A program made the position numbers and the translations under genes. A stretch of DNA of 60,031 nucleotides from Nitrospirota bacterium (GTDB lineage Bacteria > JACPQY01), in NCBI GenBank assembly GCA_016190245.1, contig JACPQY010000039.1:1-60031 (forward strand), given 5' to 3'. How positions within the stretch are numbered: the stretch's first letter is position 1; every line of letters begins with the position of its first letter. Positions 8,715 to 17,140 of this stretch are shown piece after piece. A model generated the notes under the pieces. The model ran no database searches and was not told the origin of the DNA. It was given only the letters and a program-made list of their open reading frames with translations.

Positions 8715-10738
8715 CGGCCCGAGAAGAACAAGACCGCCGTGATCATCCCCACGGCGAGGACGGTCCCCACGGCGAGAGCCGCGAATCCGAAGAGGCGCGC
8801 GACGCGGATCTGTGTCGGGGTCGGGGGAGGACACAACATGGAGTCCAACGTGCCCTTCTCCTGGGCCTCTTCAAACTCCAGATGCCTCTCATGCTTGAAA
8901 CGCTCGACCGGCATTGAGCCGGTGAACATGACCACGTCCATCGGGAAATTCTCCGGACGAAGGTGATTGTGGAAGAAATGGAAGATGAAAATGAAACCCG
9001 TGGCGAGGAAGGCCTCCTCGCTGTGGATGAGGAACGTGATGTTGAGGATGTAGCCCGGCAGGATCCGGGTGAACAGCTCCGGGAACCAAAGCGACAGCCC
9101 GGAGAGCCCGATGACCGGGATTCCCCAGAACACCGCGAAGTAATCGAACTTCTCCCAGTAGGTCCAGCGACCCCACTTGGGCAGGGGCCCAAGGTAGAGC
9201 ATCCAGCGCAGGTTCCGGTAGATCGCGGTCACATCGGCCAGCTTGGGCACGATCGCCCAGAAGCCCAGGGACTCCCCTGTATTCCTGCCCCGGAGCTTCC
9301 TCCAGATCCCTTCCGAGAGGTGGTAGATCGCGTAGCCGAACGTGATCACGCCGAAGACACGGTGAAAGTATCGCGCCGTCTCCACGCCGCCGAGGAAGAG
9401 CCCGATGAACTGCGCCCAGGGGGCGTCGTGGAACTTGAGGGGCAACCCCGTGGCGGCCAGACCGAGGAAGCTGACGACGATCGTGACGTGCGTAGCCCGC
9501 TGCGAGGTGGTGAACCGGCGGATGTGGGGGCCGGGGGCGGCGGGGGAGAATCTCTGAAACTCTCCGCGGAAGTAGCCCACGAGGGACCGCTGGAGCCAGA
9601 GCAGCGTGTGCAAACCGAAGAACCCGAAAACCCCGATCCACAGCGCGTGCATCGCCCAGAAAACGAAACTGATGAGAGGCGAGCGCGAGCGATCCCGGGG
9701 ATTGGGATGTGGATCGTAGGTGGCGAATTTCGCCGACGCCTTCTCATGACACTTCTGGCACGTCTTGAGCCGGTTCTCGGGGGCGACGCTGGAGAGGGGA
9801 TCGTCCGCCGGCAGGTTGTGGTGAGGCGTGTGGCAATCGGAGCATTTCGCCGCCACCCAGTAGCCCAGCGAGAACGCCTGACCGTGGAAGGTATCCTTGT
9901 AGGTCGGGGCCTCGTCCTCGTGACACTCCCCACACTCCTTGGCCACGGAGGCCATGAATGCGCGGCTGGTCGGCTCCTGCACGCCGTGAGCCGTATGGCA
10001 GGTGATGCAGACGGGGCCCTCGTCGTCTTCGTCCAGCCACAGCTTCCCGTGGGAGCTTTCGCGGAACGTCCGGAGAATGCCCTCGTGGCACTTCGCGCAT
10101 GTGATCGGGACCTGCCGGCGATGCACCTTCGATTGGGGGTTCTCCTTGCCGAGGATCGAGTGATTTCCGTGACAGTCGGAACAGACCGCCGAGACCACGA
10201 GGCCGCTGATCTCAACGCCGCGCCCGTGAACGCTGTCCCGGTATTTCCGGACGAACTCGGGCTCCGGGAGCTCGTGGCCCTGGGTGATCTTCTCGTCCGT
10301 GTGGCACTCGGAGCAGGTGTCGGCCAGACGGAAATGGCTGGTCTTCGAGTCCGGGTCCTTGCTTGGGTAGATGTCGTGCTCTCCGTGGCAGCTCGAGCAC
10401 CTGGGCGCGTCCTCATCCCCCTCTCGTGCCGCCTGGGCATGGACACTCCGGTCATAGTCCTTTGCGGGGTCCTTGTGGCACCGGACGCAGTCGACCCGAT
10501 CGAGGGTGACGCCCTCGTCGTCGTGATCGTCTTTTTCATCGGCATCCGTGTGGCACTTCGCGCAGGGCTCTTTCTTGTGAACAGACCTCTTCAGGATGGA
10601 GGTGTCCACGATGGGCTCTTCCTCGGCGTGGCATTCGAGGCAGTCCTTGTCGGCGGATCCGGCGGGTGCTTCGAGACAGATGAGCAAGCCCAGAACAACG
10701 ATCACCATCCCAAGGCCCCTGTAGGAGCGGATTCTCAT
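8711..10738 (-). CDS. CbcL-like 11-haem cytochrome c fused to a b-type membrane cytochrome
   Basis: 675 residues. A signal segment is followed by 11 CXXCH motifs in the first half. The C-terminal half has about six membrane helices with His residues placed as in FdnI/HydC dihaem cytochrome b (for example VETARYFHRVFG and FHFFHNH). The layout matches Geobacter CbcL, an inner-membrane quinol oxidase for extracellular electron transfer, which has about nine c haems. The likely role is moving electrons from quinol through b haems to the periplasmic c-haem domain. ATG 10738 is preferred; a longer form starting near 10780 would place a dispersed repeat in the coding region. It is coupled to the 18-haem gene downstream. 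Confidence 0.85.
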   Translation of the reverse strand: MRIRSYRGLGMVIVVLGLLICLEAPAGSADKDCLECHAEEEPIVDTSILKRSVHKKEPCAKCHTDADEKDDHDDEGVTLDRVDCVRCHKDPAKDYDRSVHAQAAREGDEDAPRCSSCHGEHDIYPSKDPDSKTSHFRLADTCSECHTDEKITQGHELPEPEFVRKYRDSVHGRGVEISGLVVSAVCSDCHGNHSILGKENPQSKVHRRQVPITCAKCHEGILRTFRESSHGKLWLDEDDEGPVCITCHTAHGVQEPTSRAFMASVAKECGECHEDEAPTYKDTFHGQAFSLGYWVAAKCSDCHTPHHNLPADDPLSSVAPENRLKTCQKCHEKASAKFATYDPHPNPRDRSRSPLISFVFWAMHALWIGVFGFFGLHTLLWLQRSLVGYFRGEFQRFSPAAPGPHIRRFTTSQRATHVTIVVSFLGLAATGLPLKFHDAPWAQFIGLFLGGVETARYFHRVFGVITFGYAIYHLSEGIWRKLRGRNTGESLGFWAIVPKLADVTAIYRNLRWMLYLGPLPKWGRWTYWEKFDYFAVFWGIPVIGLSGLSLWFPELFTRILPGYILNITFLIHSEEAFLATGFIFIFHFFHNHLRPENFPMDVVMFTGSMPVERFKHERHLEFEEAQEKGTLDSMLCPPPTPTQIRVARLFGFAALAVGTVLAVGMITAVLFFSGR

Positions 10739-10774
10739 CCGTCCGGCCCCGGATCGATCGGAATCGATCCCTAC
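10721..10774. repeat. Short repeat bounded by GTAGG and CCTAC
   Basis: The block begins gtaggagcggattctcatc and ends gaatcgatccctac, which are imperfect inverted repeats of each other. Related sequence with GATTCTCAYC is found at 38867-38961 and 48091-48289. It overlaps the first codons of the cytochrome b gene. Confidence 0.45.
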
Positions 10775-10808
10775 ATTCATCTCACATCGGAAGCCCGGTA
10801 ACCCGCCC

Positions 10809-12122
10809 TCATCTTCTTCGCCAGCGGCGGATCAGTCCCACCGCGACCAGAGTGCTGACGACGAACAGCCCGCCGACCGTGACGCCGATGAGCAGAAAGA
10901 CAACGGCCGGGCTCTCCGGCTTCTTGAGGATGACGCGCTCGGCAAAACGGATCGTGCCCTCGACGAGCGCCTTCGCCTCACCGAGTTGGACCTGCACGCG
11001 CCCGACGTCAAGCGAATGCGTGGCGCGAAGGACCTTAAGCCGCGCCTCGCGCACTTCTTCCGCTTCTCCGTCGAGGAATCTTGCGGCCTCCGGCTGGTCG
11101 CGGTACGTGTCCACAGCTTTGTCGAACCGGGCCCCCAGCGCCTCGGCCTGATCGGCGGCTGTTTGGAGGTCCTTCGCCATCTGCATCACCTTCTCCTCGT
11201 CCTCGTCGTGGCACGACTGGCAGTTCCCTTCCGCTTCGGCGTTACCGGTGACCCGACCACCTGCAGCCGGCGCGGCAGCGCCTCGTCCCGAGGGGGTTGC
11301 AGGTGGTCGGGTGAACAGGCCGCCCGGCGGGATGCTGTTCCGATGGTTGCCGTGGCAGTCCGTGCACTCCGGTTCGTCGAACTGAAGCAGCGCCTCGCGA
11401 TGGGCGCTCGTGCGCAAATGGCGGTACACCTCCCGATGACACGTGCCGCAGACCTTCGGCACTTGGCTCACCTCCGCCGGCCGTGCCCCGTGGATCCCGT
11501 GGCAGTCGGCACATACGGGCACATCGTCGGCCCGAGGCGAGGGCCGCTTCCCATACAGGATCTCGCCATGAATTCCGTTCTTATATTCGTCCACCTGGTC
11601 GGTGGGGATCTTGTACGGCTTCATGAGCTTGGGATCCGAATGACATTCCCCGCAGGTGTCGGGCAGCTTCAGACGGTAGACCGGCGACTCCGGATTATCT
11701 TTTGGAAGGATCTTGTGGACCCCGTGGCACGAGGTGCAGATCGCCACGTTCTTGTCGCCCTTGGCCAGCAGCTCCCCGTGCTGGCTGGTTTGATACTCGC
11801 GCAGGACGTTCGTGTCCACGCGGAAGAACTTCATCTTTTCGACATCGGAGTGGCATTCGCCGCACATCCGGAGGGTCTCCGGCCTCGAGAACTTCCCGCG
11901 GAACTTCTTGGCGGCGGCGTGGCCGGCCTTCTCCTCGCGCGCGTCGGGATCGCCCCCGTGGCAGGCTGCGCAGGTGACGTCCGTCTCGAAATGGATGCTC
12001 GCCCGATGCTCCAGATTCACCTTGGGGGTCGCGATATCGTGGCAGTTCAGACACTCGTCAGGCCCGCCCGGATCCGGTGAAACGATCAGAGACAACAGTA
12101 CCAGTTCAGTCCACAACGCCAT
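10809..12122 (-). CDS. Nine-haem periplasmic cytochrome c with C-terminal coiled coil and membrane anchor
   Basis: 437 residues: a short signal segment, nine CXXCH motifs, then a helical region (about residues 305-390, rich in Ala/Glu/Arg with heptad character) and a single C-terminal membrane helix ending in RRWRRR. It therefore sits on the periplasmic face of the inner membrane. It is first in a minus-strand operon with the 11-haem/cytochrome b and 18-haem proteins and probably works with them in moving quinol electrons outward. An unusual Gly/Ala/Pro-rich insert between haems 8 and 9 is encoded by an inverted repeat (see 11251-11312). ATG 12122 has a purine-rich AGAGGATAGG upstream. Confidence 0.85.
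   Translation of the reverse strand: MALWTELVLLSLIVSPDPGGPDECLNCHDIATPKVNLEHRASIHFETDVTCAACHGGDPDAREEKAGHAAAKKFRGKFSRPETLRMCGECHSDVEKMKFFRVDTNVLREYQTSQHGELLAKGDKNVAICTSCHGVHKILPKDNPESPVYRLKLPDTCGECHSDPKLMKPYKIPTDQVDEYKNGIHGEILYGKRPSPRADDVPVCADCHGIHGARPAEVSQVPKVCGTCHREVYRHLRTSAHREALLQFDEPECTDCHGNHRNSIPPGGLFTRPPATPSGRGAAAPAAGGRVTGNAEAEGNCQSCHDEDEEKVMQMAKDLQTAADQAEALGARFDKAVDTYRDQPEAARFLDGEAEEVREARLKVLRATHSLDVGRVQVQLGEAKALVEGTIRFAERVILKKPESPAVVFLLIGVTVGGLFVVSTLVAVGLIRRWRRR
11251..11312. repeat. In-frame inverted repeat inside the nine-haem cytochrome gene
   Basis: A perfect 15-bp inverted repeat: acccgaccacctgca at 11251-11265 and its complement at 11298-11312, with a 32-bp loop. It encodes a low-complexity linker between haem sites 8 and 9, without breaking the frame. 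No such element is needed by the protein family. Confidence 0.8.
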
Positions 12123-12303
12123 CAGCCTATCCTCTTGGTTTTACGGTAGATTTTGTTCCGGCAGGTTGGTTTCTACCACTATTCGTCCAGCGAGAGTAGC
12201 GGAGACGCGGCAGGATTTCACTAACCTCGGTCAACCTGGCACGCCAGCCGCAGTCAAGGTCAGGCATGCATCTGCCACACTCCTTCTACAGCCCTTTTTT
12301 CGT

Positions 12304-12366
12304 AGCCGCACCCCTCAGGGTGCGCTCTTTCGGGCCCCGGACGCGGGCATAAAGCCCGCGGCTGCC
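12304..12366. repeat. Intergenic two-hairpin repeat
   Basis: Two hairpins follow each other: GCACCC-ctca-GGGTGC and CGCGGGC-ataaa-GCCCGCG, joined by 'gctctttcgggcccc'. This resembles widespread intergenic palindromic repeats. It may also act as a bidirectional terminator or processing site. Confidence 0.5.
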
Positions 12367-12403
12367 GGCCCTGTCGCCAGGTCCATTGGGCTTTTGTGCA
12401 ACA

Positions 12404-12417
12404 TTGACCGCCGTCAT
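12404..12417 (+). promoter_or_regulatory. CRP/FNR-like site 1 (TTGACCGCCGTCAT)
   Basis: TTGAC-N4-GTCAT has the TGA-N6-TCA core of CRP/FNR-family operators. It is one of six similar sites in the window, all in upstream regions of multihaem cytochrome or sensor operons. It lies 203 bp before the trihaem lipoprotein start. Confidence 0.5.
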
Positions 12418-12444
12418 CACACGGCCCTTTTTCATGTAATAGGG

Positions 12445-12462
12445 TGCTGCTGACATGCAGCA
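12445..12462. promoter_or_regulatory. TGCTGC-N6-GCAGCA dyad 1
   Basis: A perfect dyad with TGACAT as spacer. The other three copies are at 22158-22175, 22281-22298 and 38994-39011. The size (18 bp, 6-bp arms, 6-bp spacer) fits a dimeric Fis-type helix-turn-helix regulator such as the response regulators encoded in this window. Confidence 0.6.
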
Positions 12463-12619
12463 GACGCATCCATGCAGCGTGCGCAAGGAGGCAGCAGAGA
12501 CGCCAAGGCTTCCACGCTCCCCGATACGGCCATTCGCTCTCGATCATGAGTGCCGGGCCGCCCGCACGCATCCATACATCGTCTTGTCGCAGGTCTCCTC
12601 TTCGGAAAGGAGGGATCGC

Positions 12620-13351
12620 ATGTTGAGCCGAAACAGTTGTTGCGCGGCCATCCTCGGCGCGCTTCTCACGCTGGTGATGACCTCGTGCGGCGGCGGGGGC
12701 AGTTCGACAGGTTCTCCGTCGGGCCTCAAAGCGACCGCGGTGTCGTTCGAGCAGGTGGACCTCACCTGGACGGACGAGGCCGACGGCGAAGATGGCTACT
12801 ACATCGAACGCCGCGACAAGAATGACGCGACCGGATCTTTCCTGGTGGCAGGAAAAGCCGCGGCCAACGCCAAGGCCTATTCCGACAAAGCCGCCACGGA
12901 GGATTCCACGCTCGTGTACCGCGTGTCCGCCTACAGCGGAAAGAGCAAGGGGGATCCGTCCGGCACCGCCGACGTCACGACCTCGGCCCACGTATTCCCC
13001 GACCTGGCGGCGATCACCGCGAACATCGTCTCTCTCCACAATTACAAGGGCCAGGCGGCGACGCCCGATTGTTTCCAATGCCACGGGCACATGATGTACC
13101 GGAAAACGCTCAACCCGGTCATCAAGGAAATCCACGCCCGGATGATCCCCGCCACGCCCGGATACGACAAGACGAAATACGGCTGGGACGGGCTGGACAC
13201 CAAGGTCTGCACGCACTGCCACCAAAACGTCGACCAGATTGAGCACTCGGGCGCCGGCGCGCGCAAACAGGTCTCGACCGCGACGTGCGCGGCATGCCAC
13301 GGCCCCACCCCGGCCGAGGGCACGAAGACGCTCTTCCTGTCCGCTCCCTGA
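12620..13351 (+). CDS. Trihaem cytochrome c lipoprotein with FN3 domain
   Basis: 243 residues. The lipobox LVMTSC at about residue 20 marks a lipoprotein. Residues about 35-120 form a fibronectin type III domain (LKATAVSFEQVDLTW, then ending with SAYS...GTADVTT). Three CXXCH motifs follow (CFQCH, CTHCH, CAACH). The gene stops 11 bp before the molybdopterin subunit and shares its ribosome-binding style (AAAGGAGGG before ATG 12620), so it is the likely electron-transfer subunit of that enzyme in place of the usual membrane quinol subunit. Outer-membrane or inner-membrane placement cannot be told from the sequence. Confidence 0.8.
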   Translation: MLSRNSCCAAILGALLTLVMTSCGGGGSSTGSPSGLKATAVSFEQVDLTWTDEADGEDGYYIERRDKNDATGSFLVAGKAAANAKAYSDKAATEDSTLVYRVSAYSGKSKGDPSGTADVTTSAHVFPDLAAITANIVSLHNYKGQAATPDCFQCHGHMMYRKTLNPVIKEIHARMIPATPGYDKTKYGWDGLDTKVCTHCHQNVDQIEHSGAGARKQVSTATCAACHGPTPAEGTKTLFLSAP

Positions 13352-13362
13352 GGAGGTGTGCG

Positions 13363-16300
13363 ATGGCGAACGACTCCAAGAACAACTGGCTGAACGGCGT
13401 CACCCGCCGATCGTTCCTGAAGGTCTCCGGCGCGCTGTCGGCGGCCGTCATGGCCAGGCCGATCTTCGCGCTGGCGCAAGATGCGGCGACGCCCGTCTAC
13501 GGGGAAGTCCCCCCCGACGCGCTCACCGGCACGATCCGCTACCGCTTCTCCGTCTGTCAGAACTGCCACGCGCGGTGCGGTCTGATGTGCAAGGTGGTGG
13601 ACGGCGTGCTCGTCAAGATCGATGGCAATCCCTTCCATCCGAACAACCGCGAGGAGGACGAACGGTTCGCCTACGCGACGGACGTCTCCGCGTGGAGCGG
13701 CACCGACTACGAGAAGAACCGCGGCCGGTTGTGTCCGAAAGGTCAGGCCGGCGTGCAGGTCGTGTACGATCCCTACCGGATCAAGCACCCCCTGAAACGG
13801 GCGGGTGGGCGCGGCGAGAACAAGTGGACGGTCATCTCGTGGGACCAAGCGCTCACGGAGATCGCCGACAAGCTCAAGTCGCTCGTTGACGTGACCAACC
13901 GCGTCTCGACCCCCATCTACTCGAGCGATACGGCGCTGAAGGTCGGGCCGATAGCGAACGGACTCGCCTTCTCTCCCGGTCGCTCGACCGACGGCGATTT
14001 CACCTCGCGCATTTTCAAGAGCTCGTGGGGCACGGCCAACGACCGTCTCGATCACACGTCCATCTGCGAAGCCTCGCGCCACGTGGGGACCGATCTCATC
14101 ACCGGCGCGCGGAAGAAAGCCAAGTCCGCCAAGGGCAACAACTTCTTCCGGGCCGACATCATGGGTGCGGAGTACTTCATCATGTGGGGCGCGAACTTCC
14201 TCGAAGCCAACTTCCCCATGCTGGCCCTCTCCCGGAAAGTCGTGGAGATGAAGAAGAAGGGCGGGAAGCTCGTCGTGGTGGACCCGCGCTTCTCGAATTC
14301 CGCGGCCAAGGCGGACCGGTGGCTCCCTGTGAAGCCCGGAACGGACGCGGCCCTCGCGCTGGGCATGGCGCGATGGATCATCGACAACGCGAAGTACGAC
14401 GCCAACTTCCTCAAGGCGCCAAGCTCCGCGGCGGCGGCCGCGGTGAATGAGAAGTCCTGGTCGGACGCCACCTACCTCGTGAACACGAGCACGAAGGCCC
14501 TCCTCACCTCCAAGGACGCCGGGCTGGCCACCACCACGCTCAGCGCGGACGTCACAAGCTCGGCCACGACCATCGCTGCGGCCGACACCTCGGCCTTCCC
14601 GAGCAAGGGCTTCATCAAGATCGGCTCGGAGGTGATCTACTACAAGAGCACCGACGCGACGAACTTCAAGGAGTGCACGCGCGGGATCGTCGGCGCGGCG
14701 GCGGCCGGCACGAGCGGAGCCGAAGTGGTGGCACCGTTCGTCGTCTACCGGAACAGCGCGGCCTCGATCGACGTGAGCTCTGCGGCCGACCTCGAAGTGG
14801 ATACGACCGTCAACGGTGTGGCCGCCAAATCGGTCTTTACGCTGATGAAGGCCCGGGTCCAGGAGAAATCCATTGACGAGTACGCCGCGATCTGCGGGAT
14901 TGATTCCAGCACGATCTCCGCCGTGGCTCAGGAGTTCACCTCCCACGGCAAGAAGGCGGTGGTGGACACCTACCGAGGCGTCGTGAAACACACGAACGGC
15001 ATCTACGCCCACTTCGCCTGCATGCTCCTGAATACGCTCATCGGCAACTACGATTGGAAGGGCGGCAGCTCGAAGGGCGGTGGAGGCTGGAAGATCAACG
15101 GCGTCTCCGGCCAGGTTGACATCAGCAAGGTCCCCAGCGGCGTGAGCGCCAAAGGTCCGCGCATCGACCGTTCGGGAAACGACTACGAGGACGTGAAGTC
15201 TGTCCTCCAGGCCGCCGGGAAGGACAGCGGCGGCTACCCTGCCAAGCGGCCGTGGTTCCCCTTCGGCTTCTACGGCAACTACCAGGAAATCATTCCCGGC
15301 ATGGCCGACGGATACCCCTACCCGTTGAAAGCCCTCTTCCTGTACTGGAACGCGATTCCCTATTCAGTGCCCGGCGCGAAAGCGCTCTATGAAGCCACGA
15401 TGAGGGACGAGAGCAAGATCCCGCTCGTCGTCGGCATCACCACGGTCATAGGCGAGGCGTACGAGTACGCGGACTATCTCCTGCCGGAGTGCGGCTACCT
15501 CGAACGGTGGTCGTTCCCGGGCGTGCCGGCGGCGCTGACCAAGTCAACATCACTCCGCCAGCCGGTGATCGGGAGCTTCGACGACCGATCATGGGACGCG
15601 GAGTTCGATCCGAATCAACCGAACGCCTACAAACCTGCAGCCGTCCCGGATGCCCGCCAGTTGGAAGACATCCTCATCGCCTTGGCGACCAAGCTGGGCC
15701 TGCCGGGCGTCGGCTCCAACGCGATGGTCAAGTCGGACGGAACGGCCGTGCGAAACCTCGACCGGACCTGGGACTTCATCAAGTCCGAGCTCGAGAACCT
15801 CTCGGCGGATTCCGGGAAGTCCATCAAGGAGATCGTCTCCAAGGGCGGCGTCTTTGCCGACCCCGGGGCCGACTACGATGGCAGCTACCTGCACGGGCAG
15901 TACGCAGGCCTCGTCAGGATCTACATCGAGGATCTGGCGACCATCAAGGACTCGATGAACGGAAACGGATGGGATCCGCTGCCCAGGTACGTTCCCATCA
16001 GTCGCGCGGACGACGTGGCGGTGGACGACAGCGCGGGCTATCCTTACCAGCTCATCACGTTCAAGAGCGTCCTCCACGGCCAGGCGCGGACGATCCAGTG
16101 CCCGTGGCTCGTCCAGATCGGCCTCCACGGAAGCCAGTTCCTCTTCAACTTCGTGGAGATGAACGCCTCGGACGCGGCCAAGCTGGGTGTCGTCACCGGC
16201 GACACGGTGAAGGTCACCTCGGCCTCCAGCACGGCCGGCGTAACCGGAAAGGTCTGGGTGACGCAGGGGATGCGGCCCGGCGTGGTGGGGATCTCTCACC

Positions 16301-16536
16301 ACTACGGACACTGGGCGGAAGGCTCCAAGCCCCGCACGGAAGACGGCGCCGAGTGGAAGACCGAGGATGGGAAACCGGGCTACGACCCCAGCAGGGGTTT
16401 GGGCATAGCCCCGAACACGATCATGCGGCTGGACGAGTCGCACGGGAACCGGGGAGCCTCGAACTCCTCGCTCCAGGACAAGATCGGCACCTCGGTGGCG
16501 TTCAACGACACCTGGGTGAAGGTCGAAATCGCGTAG
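13363..16536 (+). CDS. Tat-exported molybdopterin oxidoreductase, catalytic subunit (Psr/Arr/Ttr-like)
   Basis: 1057 residues of the DMSO-reductase family. A Tat signal (TRRSFLKVSG) begins near residue 15. The N-terminal cluster motif is CX2CX3C with a distant fourth Cys in LCPKGQ, as in 4Fe-4S-bearing members. The likely molybdenum ligand is the Cys of HTSICEASRHVG, which places it with Cys-type enzymes (polysulfide, thiosulfate, arsenate, tetrathionate reductases). The C-terminal molydopterin-binding fold includes the stretch SVLHGQARTIQCPW. The substrate cannot be named. Residues about 385-455 are an unusual inserted module. ATG 13363 has GAGGAGG upstream. The neighbours are a 4Fe-4S subunit, a chaperone and an upstream trihaem lipoprotein. 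Confidence 0.88.
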   Translation: MANDSKNNWLNGVTRRSFLKVSGALSAAVMARPIFALAQDAATPVYGEVPPDALTGTIRYRFSVCQNCHARCGLMCKVVDGVLVKIDGNPFHPNNREEDERFAYATDVSAWSGTDYEKNRGRLCPKGQAGVQVVYDPYRIKHPLKRAGGRGENKWTVISWDQALTEIADKLKSLVDVTNRVSTPIYSSDTALKVGPIANGLAFSPGRSTDGDFTSRIFKSSWGTANDRLDHTSICEASRHVGTDLITGARKKAKSAKGNNFFRADIMGAEYFIMWGANFLEANFPMLALSRKVVEMKKKGGKLVVVDPRFSNSAAKADRWLPVKPGTDAALALGMARWIIDNAKYDANFLKAPSSAAAAAVNEKSWSDATYLVNTSTKALLTSKDAGLATTTLSADVTSSATTIAAADTSAFPSKGFIKIGSEVIYYKSTDATNFKECTRGIVGAAAAGTSGAEVVAPFVVYRNSAASIDVSSAADLEVDTTVNGVAAKSVFTLMKARVQEKSIDEYAAICGIDSSTISAVAQEFTSHGKKAVVDTYRGVVKHTNGIYAHFACMLLNTLIGNYDWKGGSSKGGGGWKINGVSGQVDISKVPSGVSAKGPRIDRSGNDYEDVKSVLQAAGKDSGGYPAKRPWFPFGFYGNYQEIIPGMADGYPYPLKALFLYWNAIPYSVPGAKALYEATMRDESKIPLVVGITTVIGEAYEYADYLLPECGYLERWSFPGVPAALTKSTSLRQPVIGSFDDRSWDAEFDPNQPNAYKPAAVPDARQLEDILIALATKLGLPGVGSNAMVKSDGTAVRNLDRTWDFIKSELENLSADSGKSIKEIVSKGGVFADPGADYDGSYLHGQYAGLVRIYIEDLATIKDSMNGNGWDPLPRYVPISRADDVAVDDSAGYPYQLITFKSVLHGQARTIQCPWLVQIGLHGSQFLFNFVEMNASDAAKLGVVTGDTVKVTSASSTAGVTGKVWVTQGMRPGVVGISHHYGHWAEGSKPRTEDGAEWKTEDGKPGYDPSRGLGIAPNTIMRLDESHGNRGASNSSLQDKIGTSVAFNDTWVKVEIA

Positions 16537-16546
16537 GAGGTGAGCG

Positions 16547-17140
16547 ATGGGACAATTCGGCTGGAAACTCGATCTGGGCAAGTGCGTCGGCTGCCACTCC
16601 TGCGCGATTTCGTGCAAGGCGGAAAACAACACCTACCCGCAGACGAGCCCGCTGGAGATGACGCCCGCGGGGAAGGTCAAGTCGGTGAACTACCGCTTCG
16701 TGTACTATTTCGAAGAGGGCACGTTCCCGGCCGTGAAGATGACCTTTCTTACGACGGCGTGCAACCACTGCAAAGAGCCGGCGTGCTTGAAATCCTGCCC
16801 GGTCGGCGCGATCAGCAAGCGGCCGGCGGACGATCCGACGGCGCCGGGCGTGGTGCTCATCGACCAGAACAAGTGCATCGGATGCAAGTACTGCATCTGG
16901 GCCTGCCCGTACGGCGCGCCGCAATTCAACTCGCGGACGAACAAGGTGGAGAAGTGCACGGGGTGCATCCACCGGCTCGAGCAGGGGCTCCTGCCGGCCT
17001 GCGTAACGACCTGCGCCGGGCGGGCGCTGACCCACACGCTGGACTTCCAGGATGGCGACTCGGGGAAGAACAAACCCTCGAACTTCTCGGACGAGAAGTT
17101 CACCAAACCGTCCATCCAGTTCGGGAACTATGAGTTCTGA
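16547..17140 (+). CDS. Four-cluster 4Fe-4S electron-transfer subunit (DmsB/PsrB-like)
   Basis: 197 residues with four cysteine groups: CVGCHSCAISC near the N-terminus, CNHCKEPACLKSC, CIGCKYCIWACP, and CTGC...CVTTC. This is the full set for four 4Fe-4S clusters in DmsB/PsrB/ArrB-type subunits. It has no signal peptide and would be exported with the Tat-bearing catalytic subunit. It starts ten bases after that gene (GGAGG before ATG 16547). The operon has no NrfD or DmsC-type membrane subunit, so electrons probably go to or from a cytochrome such as the trihaem lipoprotein. Confidence 0.92.
   Translation: MGQFGWKLDLGKCVGCHSCAISCKAENNTYPQTSPLEMTPAGKVKSVNYRFVYYFEEGTFPAVKMTFLTTACNHCKEPACLKSCPVGAISKRPADDPTAPGVVLIDQNKCIGCKYCIWACPYGAPQFNSRTNKVEKCTGCIHRLEQGLLPACVTTCAGRALTHTLDFQDGDSGKNKPSNFSDEKFTKPSIQFGNYEF

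Larger units (their letters stand above)
12123..12619. other. Divergent regulatory gap upstream of the molybdoenzyme operon
   Basis: About 500 bp without a gene. It separates the minus-strand cytochromes from the plus-strand trihaem/molybdoenzyme operon. It holds a hairpin repeat (12304-12366), a CRP/FNR-like site (12404-12417) and a TGCTGC-N6-GCAGCA dyad (12445-12462). A weak sigma54-like match at 12237-12252 is discussed under rejected items. Confidence 0.7.

Noticed and set aside
8963-10801. Long plus-strand open frame opposite the 11-haem/cytochrome b gene
   Set aside because: There is no signal or domain pattern; the minus strand carries eleven CXXCH motifs and a clear cytochrome b domain.
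12237-12252. Sigma54-like -24/-12 match (TGGCAC-N5-CCGCA) before the trihaem gene, and a similar one at 22272-22286
   Set aside because: The -12 half is weak, the leader would be over 200 bases, the second match overlaps a dyad by chance of shared TGC bases, and none of the three regulators has the GAFTGA loop needed for sigma54.
13042-15012. Long minus-strand open frame opposite the molybdoenzyme gene
   Set aside because: Its composition (His, Arg, Gly, Val) and complete overlap with a recognised enzyme show it to be a shadow.
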